DNA of 64,000 nucleotides from Aurelia coerulea (lineage: Eukaryota; Cnidaria; Scyphozoa; Semaeostomeae; Ulmaridae), in assembly GCA_039566865.1 (NCBI GenBank), contig CM076957.1, forward strand, positions 8,007,896 through 8,071,895, read 5' to 3'. The notes beneath the pieces were generated by a model. That model did no database searches and was not told the origin of the DNA. It saw only the letters and a program-made list of their open reading frames with translations. The translations under genes were made by a program, and so were the position numbers. This document shows, piece by piece, positions 11,257 to 22,636 of the stretch; position 1 is the stretch's first letter, and the number at the start of each line of letters is the position of its first letter.

Positions 11257-12245
11257 TGTACGTGAGCATAGGAATCATTCGTCGTACATAGCCGATTGCT
11301 CGTGGCCCATGGTCGAAACCGCCAAAGCCTCATTTTCACGGACCAATCAGACGGCTAAAAAGCGAAGGAGACAAAAGAAACCCGTAAAGATTTTCTTAGA
11401 TTTTACCTACCTTCATAAAACGCAACCAGGACAAAAAACTGCTTGAGATTTCCCGAATTTTTTTAAAGCAATCTACTCTCCAGATGTTTGGGAGTAAAAG
11501 TTTGGATGCCCGTTAAAACATCTCCAGGATTGGTGGAGTTATGGCCACAAACAAACCGACAAAACACTGACCCTTGAACAATAGAGATTCTGGCCGGGAG
11601 ACAATAGTAATAACAATAGTGATTGTTGCAAGAACGACCCGAAAACGCCACAATCTGTGTTTTCAATTGTTGTTGCTATTGTCTTTCGCTAAATTTTCTT
11701 TTATTGGAGATCCAATGCCCCTACGGTTTCTATGTGAATTGAAAAAGTCTACAAAGGCTTGTTCGCGCATTTCAAGTCATGTGGCAATGCTCTAGGGAAG
11801 TTTCTGTATTGTACTACTTTTTACATTCATGGCAAAAGTTTGCTCGTTGCGAAATAACTTATAAAATTCAAAAGAGGTTTTATCAAGAGGCTTTATCACC
11901 TGACTTGAAGTGGCGTAAACAGATCGCGACAAGCCTTCGCCGATTTTGTCTATTGGAGAGGCAATAACTCCGCCAATGCTGAAGATATTTTAACCGGCAT
12001 CCAAACTTTTACTCCCAAACATCTGGAGAGTAGATAGCTTTAAAAAAATTCGGGAAATCTCAAGCAGTTTTTTGTCCTGGTTGCGTTTTATGAAGGTAGG
12101 TAAAATTCAGGAAAATCTTCACGGGTTTGTCTTCTTCGCTTTTTACCCGTCTGATTGGTCCGTGAAAATGAGGCTTTGGCGGTTTCGACCATGGGCCACG
12201 AGCAATCGGCTATGTACGACGAATGATTCCTATGCTGTGTACGTG
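11257..12245. repeat. Large inverted repeat (two 285-bp arms, 415-bp spacer)
   Basis: Arm 11257-11546 and arm 11960-12245 are reverse complements with only scattered differences. Shared landmarks are CATAGGAATCATTCGTCGTA, GGCCCATGGTCGAAACCGCC and CTCCAGATGTTTGGGAGTAA. The spacer is not symmetrical. High arm identity implies a recent or gene-converted foldback element. A TG-rich microsatellite-like run (11190-11256) abuts the left arm. It lies in the 8.4-kb RIM intron. Confidence 0.85.
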
Positions 12246-15200
12246 TGCATTAATCAAATCAATTTGATATATTTGAAATTGTAAATGTCATTCATAGTGG
12301 GAACTCACTGACAATATGTCCCCTCCCGCTATGGATGGCACGTAGTTTATAAATCTTGTTGTTTGTTTCTTTTAATTGTTTTCATAGAATAAAGAAAAAC
12401 AAATAACAAAAAAGATGGCTCCACAGAGCCATCCTCGTTCAATGTAATCATCGTTGACAACAAGTGGCAACCCTATCACAATTACCCAAGACAGACATTA
12501 ATTGGTAAAATTACTCTTCCAAAACACAATTTTATCAACTAAAACAGTACAATTAACTGAGCATCTCTTGGAGCCTTGTTTTATAAAAAAAAACCGAAAA
12601 TGGATCTTTGATCGGATGTAAAGATCATCTTCATCCAAGAAGTAACACCATCAGAATAGCTCAAAGATAAGGCCTGAATTGGCATAGATCACCTTCCCGC
12701 CCCTCTACAAAGATGTGGTGTTATCTGCTAAAGAAGAACCTTAAAATCTATCCATCCATCAACGGAAAAGAAACCTTCAATTGGGTGAAATTATCCCCAA
12801 AGATAAGAACGAATTTTTCGCAATTTCAAACAAATGGCTTAAGTTGGATCCGTCAGATTTGCCAGAATGTAACGGGCGACAAAAAAACGTCACGAGCTAG
12901 ATTGCGTTTAGCTTCCAGAAAACAAATATCATAATCACAAACAAGGTGACAGCATGTAGCTGAAGAGCTTAGCTAATTTTTAGATTTTGTTTGATCAGTT
13001 GAAGCTATAACTACACTCTGAAAATCCATTTTCAAAAATATGGTAATTCATTCATATCTCGGACGTTCCCGTCATTTTCAAGTCTATGTTTTGGAAGATG
13101 TGAAAAAGCCGAATTCAAATTTTACTTAGTGGCTTGGAATTGGAATAAGGAGCAGAGATTAGTCGTTTTACAATCAATCGATTTCCTTGGATGACTTCAA
13201 ACCATCTCTAAGTTAAGTTTTCACAAAGTGTTGACTGAAAAAGGGTAGCAATTATTTCATTCTAAATGAGAAATGTAGGATTCGAAATTTTCTTTCAGTC
13301 TCGTGTTTCGGTTAGTAATCATTGCATAACGTTATCCAGACTAGGGGGGGCACACCCCTAGTGAATTTTCCCGCACAGCTCATTGAGTATCTCCAGAATA
13401 GTCTAGTTTTTGTGTGACTTTTAGTTTCTATCTACGAGACGTCCTTTTATGTCAAATTCAAAATTTTTGACATTGATTCAGGGGGTCAAGACATAACTTA
13501 AAATTGGCTGCTCCGCAAAATAAATACCTTTTGAGTCATAACTTGTGAACCAATATTGCTGAACTATTCTTGGACGGGTTTTCGTTTGAATATTGAATTT
13601 TGATGACGTAAACAATAATTGGCTGTTGCGCAAGCGTACTCACGAAAAACCATGTAGGCTTCACTTTTCGAAAAGTGACTAACATCATATGATGCAGAAG
13701 GTCTCTTTATGTATATTTAGCATTTTTTGCTGTTTTCTAAAGCAATTTATAATTGATGATAGACAAAATTTCCTCCTTCTTGTTGCGTACAAAATAAATA
13801 AATGCTGACATCAGCAAAGATGTAAGTGTTACGAAACAACAATTACAAAATAAGAATTACAAGGATATAATCCTTCTACGTTTCAAATATCATATCAAAA
13901 TGTTTTATCGATTTGGATATACAACGCGACAAATTCCATGTGGTTTTACACAAAAATTAGTAACATTTGCTGACGTCAGCACTTAACCACGTAACAAAAA
14001 CAAATTACGTCATCTTGTTTGCATTATCGTGTTCATTGCTTGTGCCAAGTTTCACGTCTCTAGCACTTATGCTTCTGAGATTAAAGAGGGGTTGCCCTCT
14101 CAAAAATTGTTCACATATGAAACTGAAAAACTGAATTACCACTACATAGGTACAATGTTATTTGCAATCAAAATCCTTACAAACCTTGTACGCCTTAATC
14201 AACCAAAAGTGAGCTTTTGTTCGAATGCAATCATCACCGAAAACCGAGTAAGAAGACTTTTGCAACTGATCAATAGCCTGAACGGAACATTGAACAATCT
14301 ATTGAAATTCTACAGAATGTTATAACTTCTAAAACCAGATGTCATGACTTATAGAAACACAAACATGCGGAATACGAAATATCAACAAATTAACAGTTAA
14401 CAGGTAATAGTTAATGGATCTCTTTATGCGGTTTCAACAAAACTGTATTTTTCTAGCAGTAATCGATTCAAGCATTGTTTGGAACACTGTGCAGCTGAAA
14501 GTCACAATGGAATGAGCCAGCCGCTAAATTGATTCTATCGTGGCATTGAATAAAATCTTTAATGAAAGCTGAGGGTCAATGTAAATTTTTTGGAAACTAA
14601 TTATCATTAAAGCAATGTCGAGCCAAACTAGAATGATCACCTAAGTCCCATTGTATCCATGCGGTAAACCTTGCTCAACAGGGACTCACACTGTAACAGT
14701 AAACAGATGACCGTCCATAGGCCCATTCTTAACTATCACCTCGTATTAACGAAATGCACATTGTCGGTTAAGCTTGAATCCTAATGAGATTCATTGAATC
14801 TTCGAAGCTGATTGCTACAAGTTCTTGGACACGTTTTCACAGTAATAGTTAGAGTCTATTTCGACCAGAGTGACGTAAGATTTAGAGTCTATTTGACCAG
14901 AGTGACACCATTAAAGTCAAGAGCAGAGAGAGACGAGAGAATCAGGATTAAACGGGCAAAATAATACCGGATGTAACGTGAAAGCCATCCAAGTAAAACC
15001 AAAAACTATGTAGAGTAGAACGGTTTTTGGTGATAGAATTACCATCATTTTTAAACAAATTTTAGCGCGGAAGTGAATTTTTAAGCTTTATGAAATTTTG
15101 TTGATTTAAGGGGAACTATTTGTCCATTGGGAATTATTTGAAGCTTTGTGTTTATCATTCTTGCAAAACAAATTTAGCATCATATACAACTGTGATGCTT

Positions 15201-15414
15201 TCTGATTAGGAATCTGCAAGCAGAATACGATAAGAGTCCTTTCTAACGAAAAAGTGAGCTCCGTAATAGCCCCTGGTCGAGGTTATTTCTGTCAAATTAT
15301 ATCAAGAAACTATAGAAGCAAAAAACTGACCACAGTGTATTATGTGACAGGAAACGGTCAAACCAGTTACTCTTTGCCAAATCTAACTCCCTATTACTGT
15401 TTGCAAACACCTGC
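12246..15414. other. RIM intron, no exon or gene seen
   Basis: AT-rich non-coding sequence between two RIM exons. A direct duplication of about 30 bp (TAGAGTCTATTT-GACCAGAGTGAC) lies at 14851-14911, and a G-run beside CACACCCCTAG lies near 13344. The 98-codon open frame at 14029-14325 has no recognisable similarity. Confidence 0.5.
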
Positions 15415-17359
15415 ACTTTCGAATGATCTATAGGATGTTGGATAAATTTGTGATTCCTCTAAGGTACCAGTCACTAGCTTAAACTGCGAAGGCAAACTTT
15501 TAACTAATGACAGTAAAATTGCCAATGCGTTTAACAAGCACTTTGTCTCAGTTGGTCCAAAACTAGCAAAAGAAATCAGAACCGAACCGAATGATGACCC
15601 GCTTGTCACAATAAGTGGCAAAAATTCTACGATTTCGAATTTCAAGACAGTAGATACTCAATACATCTTAAGAGCACTAACAGAACTGAAAAACGGCAAA
15701 GCCAGTGGGCCAGATAGAATTCCTGTCGGACTAGTCAAAGATGCATCCGAATTCATCGCTCTCCCCCTTACTCTAATCTATAACTCATCGCTGGTCGCGG
15801 GAGTTTTTCCAGATATCTGGAAGGTTGCAAGGGTAACCCCAATTTTTAAGTCAGGTGCAAGGGATGACATGAATAATTACAGGCCTATATCCGTTCTATC
15901 CATATTTGCAAGGATTCTGGAAAAAATTGCTCATGATCAGCTGATCGACTATTTAAAAGAGAAACAGTTGCTAAAAACGAATCAGCATGCGTTTCGTAAG
16001 CTACACTCAACAATCACATCTCTAGTAAAGAGTACTAATGAATGGCATAACAACATTGATTCTCAAAAGGTCAATATGGCGATGTTTTTGGATTTAAAAA
16101 AGGCCTTCGATACGGTGGATCACAAAATACTGCTCGAAAAACTTTCTAGGTATGGCGTGCAGGGTAAGGTGATTAGCTGGTTTCGATCCTACCTCACTGA
16201 ACGAAAACAGTTTTGCAGAATCAATGGTAAATGTTCTATGTCTTTGGGGGTAACCTGTGGCATTCCCCAGGGTTCCTGCCTAGGCCCCCTTCTCTTCATC
16301 ATATACCTTAACGACTTTGAAGAATGTTTACAGTTTTCTTCGGCGAGCATGTATGCTGATGATACGCACACAACGATAGCCTCTGAAGATATTAACGAAC
16401 TTGCCGAGATGATGCAGGAGGAGCTACAGAACATTTCTGAGTGGATGAGGGTCAATAAGTTAAGTGCCAATCCAAAAAAGACTGAGTTTATGCTTATCGG
16501 CCATCCACGTAGAATTAACAAAATTGAACCTCTGGCTCCATTGAAACTTAATGGCACAGAAATAAAACGAGTGACAAAAACTAAATCACTAGGGGTTATT
16601 GTGGACGAGAATCTAAGTTGGAAGGAACACTTCAAATCCTTGAAAGGTAAAGTAGCAAGTGGTTTGTCTGCACTGAAAAAACTTAAAAACGTTCTTCCGC
16701 AATCTAAGCTATGTGAGGTTTACCATGCGCTGGTTGAAAGTCACCTCCGATATGGGAATGTTATCTGGGGTAGCCTGCCCAACACGAAGCTGCAAACGCT
16801 TCAGCGTCTACAGAACAGGGCCTTCTCAATTATTCAAAATGCTAGAATAAAGGACCCCTGGATCAATAACGGGCTGAACGTTGATCAAATCATCTATTTT
16901 GACAGATCTATCATGACACACAAAATAGTCCACAAGCAGTGCCCTGAGAGCCTCTGGAACAAGTATAGTCAGAGGAATGAAATTTCTAGGTATAACACAA
17001 GAAACAATAGAAATCTCGACATCCCAAAGTTTAAACTTGAGTGTACAAAAAAAAGTTTCCACCTTTCCGGGCTTAAAGCTTGGAATGAAATACCAATCGA
17101 AATAAGGGAAATCCCCTCGCTCTATCAGTTTAAAAGAAAATTGAAAACGTATTTAAAGAGCTCAGTAAACCCTAACTAAAACACGACTCCCAGGAAGATC
17201 AGATCTCAGCCTGGATCCAATCCTAGCTAATACCAAATTTTAAATTTTGTTTTTCATTTTTCATTTAAAACAAACTTGTAACTTTTGTAGTTTAATTTTG
17301 TACTGATGGGATATCGTGTAAAAATATGAATTAATAAAAAAAAAAAAAAAAAAAAAAAA
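15415..17359 (+). mobile_element. CR1/jockey-like LINE with poly-A tail, antisense in RIM intron
   Basis: It is 5'-truncated within the linker before RT and ends in AATTAATA followed by an uninterrupted A-run (about 17336-17359). The 3' UTR begins AACACGACTCCC as in the 0.6-2.5 kb copy. The long A-tail and long open frame indicate a fairly young insertion. No target duplication was recognised. It is opposite in strand to the RIM gene. Confidence 0.9.
15482..17179 (+). CDS. LINE reverse transcriptase ORF (5'-truncated, otherwise open)
   Basis: The frame is open from about 15446 to the stop at 17177-17179. The first Met at 15869 is internal, so the true N-terminus (with the endonuclease) is missing. 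In order it shows the pre-RT linker (FVSVGPKL, LKNGKASGPDRIP), NNYRPISVLS, FLDLKKAFDTVDH (RT motif A), GIPQGSCLGPLLF (motif B), MYADDTHT with the catalytic Asp pair near 16355 (motif C), KSLGVIVDENLSW (motif D/E) and a C-terminal GLKAWNEIPIEIREIPSL segment. It would reverse-transcribe LINE RNA at the target site. An in-frame TAA at 15443 and a reading shift at about 15430-15460 suggest one frameshift near the truncation point. Probably not autonomous. Confidence 0.9.
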   Translation, partial: NCEGKLLTNDSKIANAFNKHFVSVGPKLAKEIRTEPNDDPLVTISGKNSTISNFKTVDTQYILRALTELKNGKASGPDRIPVGLVKDASEFIALPLTLIYNSSLVAGVFPDIWKVARVTPIFKSGARDDMNNYRPISVLSIFARILEKIAHDQLIDYLKEKQLLKTNQHAFRKLHSTITSLVKSTNEWHNNIDSQKVNMAMFLDLKKAFDTVDHKILLEKLSRYGVQGKVISWFRSYLTERKQFCRINGKCSMSLGVTCGIPQGSCLGPLLFIIYLNDFEECLQFSSASMYADDTHTTIASEDINELAEMMQEELQNISEWMRVNKLSANPKKTEFMLIGHPRRINKIEPLAPLKLNGTEIKRVTKTKSLGVIVDENLSWKEHFKSLKGKVASGLSALKKLKNVLPQSKLCEVYHALVESHLRYGNVIWGSLPNTKLQTLQRLQNRAFSIIQNARIKDPWINNGLNVDQIIYFDRSIMTHKIVHKQCPESLWNKYSQRNEISRYNTRNNRNLDIPKFKLECTKKSFHLSGLKAWNEIPIEIREIPSLYQFKRKLKTYLKSSVNPN

Positions 17360-17691
17360 GTGAAGCAAAGAAGTTTCAAACCCTCCTTAAGTAAGTAAGC
17401 GAAATTTGACAATGCTTGCAAGGATCAAGTTCCACTTGCTAAATTCTTTAAAATGATATCCAATTTCATTATTTTGGAGAATAATCATAGTTCTAAAGTT
17501 CTAAGGCCAAAAAACGTTTTTACTCTTCATATTTTGTTGTTGTATTTTAAGTTTTACTGGCAATGAAAAATCTCAACAAAGGCTGGACAGGGAGAAGTAC
17601 GAAAAGTTGAGACGTTGACCTACACTTTCTATTTGTTCTGACTTCTTGAGAATGCTGCACTTATACCGGATTTGAAAACAAATGTAATAAG
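17360..17691. other. No gene seen
   Basis: Intronic AT-rich sequence after the LINE tail. Possibly a decayed part of the foldback family seen just downstream. Confidence 0.35.
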
Positions 17692-17890
17692 ATCTGGTTG
17701 GGCCTGGCGATGAGACATTAGCTAGAAGCAATAGGAAATAAGCAAAAGATTTCTCAATTGCTTATCTGAACTTAAATACTGTGTTTGTAGATATTGGTGC
17801 TTTGACAGTTGAGATACTAATCTCGACAGTCAAATTTGCCTCCACCTCCACACCAGAGCATTGGGTTTTGGTCAATAATGGATTCGATAA
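17692..17890. repeat. One arm of the GATTTGGTTGG foldback family, diverged
   Basis: GATCTGGTTGG, GCGATGAGA and TATTGGTGCTTTGACAG occur in the same order as in the left arms at 24978 and 38994. The complementary right arm was not found. Confidence 0.5.
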
Positions 17891-18335
17891 ATATTCACAT
17901 TACGTGTTCAAAAACTGTCATTGCTCATTATAAACATGACCCGATGAAAATAGCTGATGCCATATCCATCATTTTGTGCTGACATAATCAAATATGAATT
18001 TCTCATAACATGCGAGCCAGAGAAAAGTTCCCACTTTCGAAAATTGCTGGCACCAAGAGTACTTAATGGATTTGAATGAGTCAAATTTTAGTTGAAAGCC
18101 AAAAAAACTAAAATACTTTTAAGATTTTTCGCGTCAATATCAGCATTGGAAATATAGGTCATTTCGACTTTACGAAGTTTCTTGGAAGTGAAATGCCTGA
18201 ACATGGACCTGAAAAGCTTGCTCATCTCCTCAAAGAGAACAATACGCAAGGGCTTTTCACCAAACCCAAGAGTGATAAGAATAGATTTTGAACAAATTCT
18301 AAGATTTTCTATCTCATGGCAATAAATGTGCAGAT

Positions 18336-18612
18336 CCTGGGGGGGGGGTACATAACATGTTCAGGGTAAGGGTATGTGCCGCCCATATGGGTGGGATTTT
18401 GGGCCCGAAATTCTCTAAACGAGGGTCTTTTTTCGGCAGATTTTCCATAAACATGGGTGGGGTTTTGCTGAAACTCACAAAAATCGTTTAGAATGGGCAG
18501 TTTTCCGCCAAAATTCATCATAAAAATGGGTACCAAGGCAAGTTTCGGTAATTAGAAGAGGGTACCTTTCTGAAAACTGGGAGGCAGACCCCTGTCCATC
18601 CATAAGTCATGT

Positions 18613-18645
<33 letters not shown>
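18336..18645. mobile_element. 310-bp MITE with G-tract TIRs and 8-bp TSD
   Basis: The left end is CCTGGGGGGGGGTACATAAC and the right end, as complement, is G-rich then GGTACATGACTTATGG. The flanking duplication GTGCAGAT is at 18328-18335 and 18646-18653. A C-run of about 33 bases (18613-18643) forms the right terminus. The 8-bp duplication suggests hAT or a similar superfamily. No coding capacity. Confidence 0.8.
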
Positions 18646-18766
18646 GTGCAGATGAAACCTTTCATTCGTGAAGAACTACACTTTCTTTACTATTCTGTTC
18701 AAGGAGGTTTTTTATGATGTGATCATGTGTTTAAGGCCTTTCTCGGGCATTTCGCAACCTAAACTC

Positions 18767-19077
18767 GCGGAGGGGGGGATTTGACTTAAATTTGTACGGG
18801 GGTGTGCCCACGACAAAAATTTGTTTACCTTGCTCCAGACTGTTTCGCTCAAAATGATAACCCATTCTAGAACAAATTGGTGAAAAGTATACTCCAAAAC
18901 ATGAAAATTTGACCGAAAAACGACCCAATCTAACAAAATATCCCCTTTTGACATGATTCGACACCCGGCTCTAGAAAAATTGCCTTATTTTGATACCCTG
19001 TGCTGGAAAAGTGGTGAAAGCGATACCCTTAAAAACGGCACATCCCCGTCGGACAAATATACTAAGTACCCCCGGGC
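18767..19077. mobile_element. 311-bp MITE with G-tract TIRs and 8-bp TSD
   Basis: Left GGAGGGGGGGATTTGACTTA and right complement CCCGGGGGTACTTAGTATAT begin imperfect inverted repeats of about 40 bp that include ACGGGG-TGTGCC on both sides. CTAAACTC is duplicated at 18759-18766 and 19078-19085. Length and terminus resemble the MITE 120 bp upstream, although the interior differs. Confidence 0.8.
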
Positions 19078-19085
19078 CTAAACTC

Positions 19086-19469
19086 AATAACAAAGGATTT
19101 ATTAGTTGAGTATTCACCATGCCTTTAAGCTTTATTGGCTGGTTTTTTAACGAATAAAGGGAGCCAGATCGTTATCATCGCATTTAACTTTTGATAGCCT
19201 CTACATTTTGAAAAGTTAGTAAGTTTCAGCAGTCTACATGCTAGCTCCTTACGGTAAGGGCTGAGCATCATGATGCATCATTATCCCCTTCCCCCAGTAA
19301 AATAGGACCAATTTCTAATGCACTAATATTCCCAGATATGGCATCACCATATAAGTCAACCAGCGATAATATAATTGTACCATATCCGAGAGATCTTCAG
19401 TGCTTGATGTAACCAAATCTGTTACTGGGTTGTGTACGATGCAACTGAATAGGAAAATAAACCATTTAC
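19086..19469. other. RIM intron, no feature seen
   Basis: Ordinary AT-rich intronic sequence up to the donor of the 19470-19569 exon. Confidence 0.4.
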
Positions 19470-19569
19470 CTGTATACTGTTTGTTACCATCTGGGTTCAA
19501 GCTAATAAGTACATCCCCAATACATTTATCATCATTGTCTGGCGGAGACCATTTCATCTGAATTGATGG
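19470..19569 (-). CDS. Rim: RIM homologue, exon at start of PDZ domain
   Basis: The acceptor TTCGCTTGACAG and donor CAG|GTAAAT bound 100 bases encoding PSIQMKWSPPDNDDKCIG, then DVLISLNPDGNKQYT, plus one base. It matches the lead-in and first strand of RIM PDZ domains (vertebrate form W-PS-EGD-LIGR-IL). It starts in phase 0, as the end of the 25595-26149 exon requires, and ends in phase 1, as the 11036 exon requires. This three-way phase match is the main evidence that the exons belong to one gene. Introns on either side are 6.0 and 8.4 kb and loaded with transposons. Confidence 0.7.
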
Positions 19570-20197
19570 CTGTCAAGCGAAAAAAAATTGTTACTCAATA
19601 CATCAAAATAAATGACTCCCTTTCAAAAATGGGAGTTAAAGGCAAATGACGGATATATAGCGCCTAGTTTAAAAATAGAACAAAAGATAGCTTAGTGCTT
19701 TCATTTGTCTAATTGATTTGCTAACCTCTCAATATCATCAAATACAATGGAATACAATAGGTTATATTTAGATTGCCCGGGCCCCTGATTTAAGTCACCT
19801 TATATCTCCGTCATTTGTCTTTAAATCAACATTACTGTTTCAACTGCGTTAAACTTAGCAGGACATAACATCCTCTGAAGCAGAATTTGATTTTGCATTA
19901 ACGTACTGATAGACGGTTGTGCTCATGATGGTCTCAGGAAATATTTACCACGATTCTTCGCGTCTCTTGTTGGCGGGACGAAGCGCTAACCCTATTGCTT
20001 TGACACATTCTGTTTCAGTTTCTTTTTGCGCGAATCAACGTTGGGCTCAATACGCCATGTGTATGGATGCTATTGTTTCTTCTCTCATTTTTCAATGTAA
20101 TTAAAGTAAATCGTTACTGTGAATGCGATTTGGTAGACTGATTCTATGTTCGTAGGTTATCGCTATTGATAGACTGATGGACGCTATAACGACCTCA
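19570..20197. other. RIM intron, no feature seen
   Basis: AT-rich. A 61-codon open frame at 19919-20104 has no recognisable similarity. Confidence 0.4.
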
Positions 20198-20275
20198 ACT
20201 GGAGCGACAACAACAACATCAATTCACTTCAATTAGATTAGCGTAAGTTGAGGGTCCTTGTGTAGTGAGGCTAGC
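20198..20275. repeat. Dispersed repeat, also at 34208-34285 inverted
   Basis: GCGACAACAACAACATCAAT, GATTAGCGTAAGTTGA and GGTCCTTGTG-AGTGAGGCTA occur here and, as reverse complement, at 34208-34285. The full extent of the parent element is unknown. Confidence 0.6.
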
Positions 20276-20359
20276 GATTTGGGGGCTTTGGGGGGGGGGT
20301 CATTGAGGCTCACAACTTAGCCTAAGTATCATAAACTCTCAAACTAATCATATCGCAGA

Positions 20360-20610
20360 CATCACACTTATTCTTTTTTTGAACAGACAATTAGAGAGTC
20401 AACCAAGGCGTTCACACAGACATGGAAGGCGCAGTAAGAAAGTGATAAAAATAAATAGAGGGAGACCGACAAGAGCATGGCTGGATGACGTTAAGACGCC
20501 GCAGAAAGTGCGACCTGGATGTCAACAAAAAGAACAGATTGAAATGGATGTTGGAGAGGCCATCAGTTAGCAACAGCCTGAACGATGAAGGTAGCGAACA
20601 GTAAGGATTT
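20360..20610 (+). pseudogene. LINE C-terminal fragment (GRP-W-DDVK motif)
   Basis: GRPTRAWLDDVKT is followed, after a one-base slip, by RRRKCDLDVNKKNRLKWMLE and a stop near 20605. This is the usual end of several LINE ORFs (GRPK-RW-DDV----C-LD---A-DR-KW). Nothing upstream is recognisable. Confidence 0.6.
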
Positions 20611-21094
20611 TTTGTCCTCTCTTCATGTCTCTTTGGTTGACGATATGGAAACTGGAAACTATCAGGCCCGTAGCACCTATTGGGGCCGGTCAGGCCCGGG
20701 CCCCCCCCCCCCCCAATAATTTCCAGATGTTGAATTTTTTATTCTTCATAACAACGTAGAAAACTGATCATCAGTGACAGGCCATTGGCACTGAAGCGAG
20801 TCAAGACCTATCTAAATTCATCATCAGCAAACTACCGCCACAGATGGCGCCAGGGAAGAAATGCTAGGGGGGCAAATACTGCCAGAGTGCCGACAGTCAG
20901 AATTTTTTTATGAATGAGTTCAATTCAAGTTCACTGAGATGACAACGCAGCAAAGAAATCTGGAGGTTTAGGTTATGAAAATGCCGACAGTAGGTAGAGA
21001 TTGTCGAAAATTTAAGTGCCGATGGGGGGAGGGGCTGAGTGAAATTTTGGGGGGGGGTCCTGCCCCCCCTAGCACCCCCGCTGGGGCCATCCCT

Positions 21095-21300
21095 GACTAC
21101 CGCCTCAACCACCTAATGGTGAAACATGTGCACAACGACAGAGTTGATAAACTCAACCTTGTCAGCATCGTAAACGAATTTGTCATAGATTCCCATGCAA
21201 GAAAATTTAACTTTCGAAAGCTCAACCCTTTTGACATCAGAAGCACTTCGTCAAGTGAGGCGAAAAGTACCCAGACTTCAGTAATCAATAATCATATCTA
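21095..21300 (+). pseudogene. hAT transposase C-terminal (dimerisation) remnant
   Basis: The frame reads YRLNHLMVKHVHNDRVDKLN then LVSIVNEFVIDSHARKFNF. This resembles the end of the hAT dimerisation region (RLN-L-LL-IH-E--D-L----I-NEF). No upstream catalytic or zinc-finger part is readable. It supports the hAT assignment made from the ends. Confidence 0.65.
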
Positions 21301-21310
21301 AACCAACGAG

Positions 21311-21632
21311 CAGTGGCGTGGTCCTCGACACCCCTCAAAAACCGAAGGGAAAAAAGCTGGGTATAGCTGGGAAAGAATTTTCCAAGAAATGTCCGTCTTC
21401 CTTTTAGTATTGGCAAATATGGAATCAGGGGATGCATTCTAAGCCAAAGTAAAGGATGTTTCTTCAATGTCACAAAACTATCAAAGTTTTCTTGTCGCTA
21501 ATGGCAAGCATGATATTGGGAGATGCAATCTAAGCCAAAGTAAAGGGCGTGGCCCCAAAAATTTTCCTGGGGCTTCCCCCAGACCCCCTCATTTCAATTC
21601 CACCCATTTAATTTACTTTGGCCATGCCATGG
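21311..21632. mobile_element. CAGTGGCGTGG MITE, nested in the hAT remnant
   Basis: It starts CAGTGGCGTGGTCCTC. The interior (GCTGGGTATAG, CATTCTAAGCCAAAGTAAAG, AAAGGGCGTGGCCCCAAAAA) matches the copies at 7048 and 36030. The right end GGCCATGCCATGG is degraded, so no target duplication can be read. Confidence 0.7.
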
Positions 21633-22164
21633 CTTTCGTAGGAGGCCATGAAATTTTGTGATGACTTTTGTAAATCAAATATCAAGTAAATCTTACACAA
21701 TGCTCTTGACAAAGTATTCTTATCTTGTCGTAGTTTGATTTTAGCTAGCCTGTTTGAAATATATTTGGATTCGTAAATTTCCTATTTTTGCTTCAGGACC
21801 TCCGAGCATAAAATGCCCTTTCAGCAATGCACAGAAGGGCGTTGCCAAAAGTAAAGAGGGCATGGACCGAACAATTTTCCGGGTGCTTGGCCCCCGGACC
21901 CCCGGGAGCTTTAGTACCCCTTCAGTGTGAATTAGTGCCCCTCCAATCTGAGAAACGCTCCTACGGGCCTGAAACTATTGTTTATTGGTCAATACAAAAT
22001 AAATGCAGCAAATGATGAATGATTGCGCTAATGATGGCCTGCTGGAACACTTTTTACCATGCTGGTGAAGGTGACGGTGAAGTTGCGGTTTTGGCACTAA
22101 GCGCTGGAATCGCAGAACTAGAATAAGCCCAATAGAGTCCGCGACCCCTTGTCATGACGCTCAA

Positions 22165-22257
22165 GTGGTGGGGCTATACCTGGGATCGAACCCTGTCCGC
22201 CTGATTGTTCTGGCTGCAACGTCAGAGGATTACACTTCTGCGCCAGAACACTGCGTC
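22165..22257 (-). repeat. tRNA-like (SINE head?) sequence
   Basis: On the minus strand a TGGCGCAGAAGTG block resembles a pol III A box and GGTTCGATCCC resembles a B box about 45 bases further. A complete tRNA cloverleaf could not be formed. It is best read as a tRNA-derived SINE head or decayed tRNA. Confidence 0.4.
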
Positions 22258-22636
22258 ACATGCTGTTTTTGTTTTCAAAAAAATTTCGCTTGATTCAGTT
22301 GTTATGGTCAAAATCTTCCTCGCGTCATCCTTAGCGAAAAAGCAAGGGTGAATTTTGTAAAACAAATGATACAGTTCTGTTTAAGATAAAGTGATTTGGC
22401 ATCCTCGAGAATAGACTTCACAACAGGCAGTAGGAAACTCTGAATTGAATGTAAGATTGGTGTATGATACATGGAGTCTTTGCAGTTTAATTCGTTTCTG
22501 ACATATCAAAATCTCAAGCAACAATTTTATTCCACACGCGTGACTTAGGGCCTGTTTACATGAGACGGGCTGGTCCGTTAGCGAGCTGCCTCGCCTCCAA
22601 GCCAGCTCGGTTTTATATGAGACATTCGATAGTGAG

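Larger units (their letters stand above)
18006..19110. mobile_element. Older TIR element, copy A, split by two G-tract MITEs
   Basis: Starting GAGCCAGAGAAAAGTTCCCA, it follows the 613-bp element at 38256-38868 through TGGATTTGAATGA, GGAAATATAGGT, AAATGTGCAGA and TTTATGATGTGATCA. Two insertions (18336-18645 and 18767-19077) break the alignment. The right end is decayed and its limit is a guess. Confidence 0.65.
20663..21970. mobile_element. hAT transposon remnant with CAGGCCCGTAG ends
   Basis: The left end CAGGCCCGTAGCACC and the complement of the right end, CAGGCCCGTAGGAGCG, are inverted repeats. GAAACTAT precedes the left end and AAACTATT (or GAAACTAT, one base shifted) follows the right, so the target duplication is 7-8 bp. 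It contains a C-run at about 20700-20714, a decayed transposase tail and a nested CAGTGGCG MITE. Confidence 0.8.

Noticed and set aside
22165..22257. Functional tRNA gene
   Set aside because: A- and B-box-like words are present, but acceptor and T stems cannot be formed, so only a tRNA-like repeat is reported.
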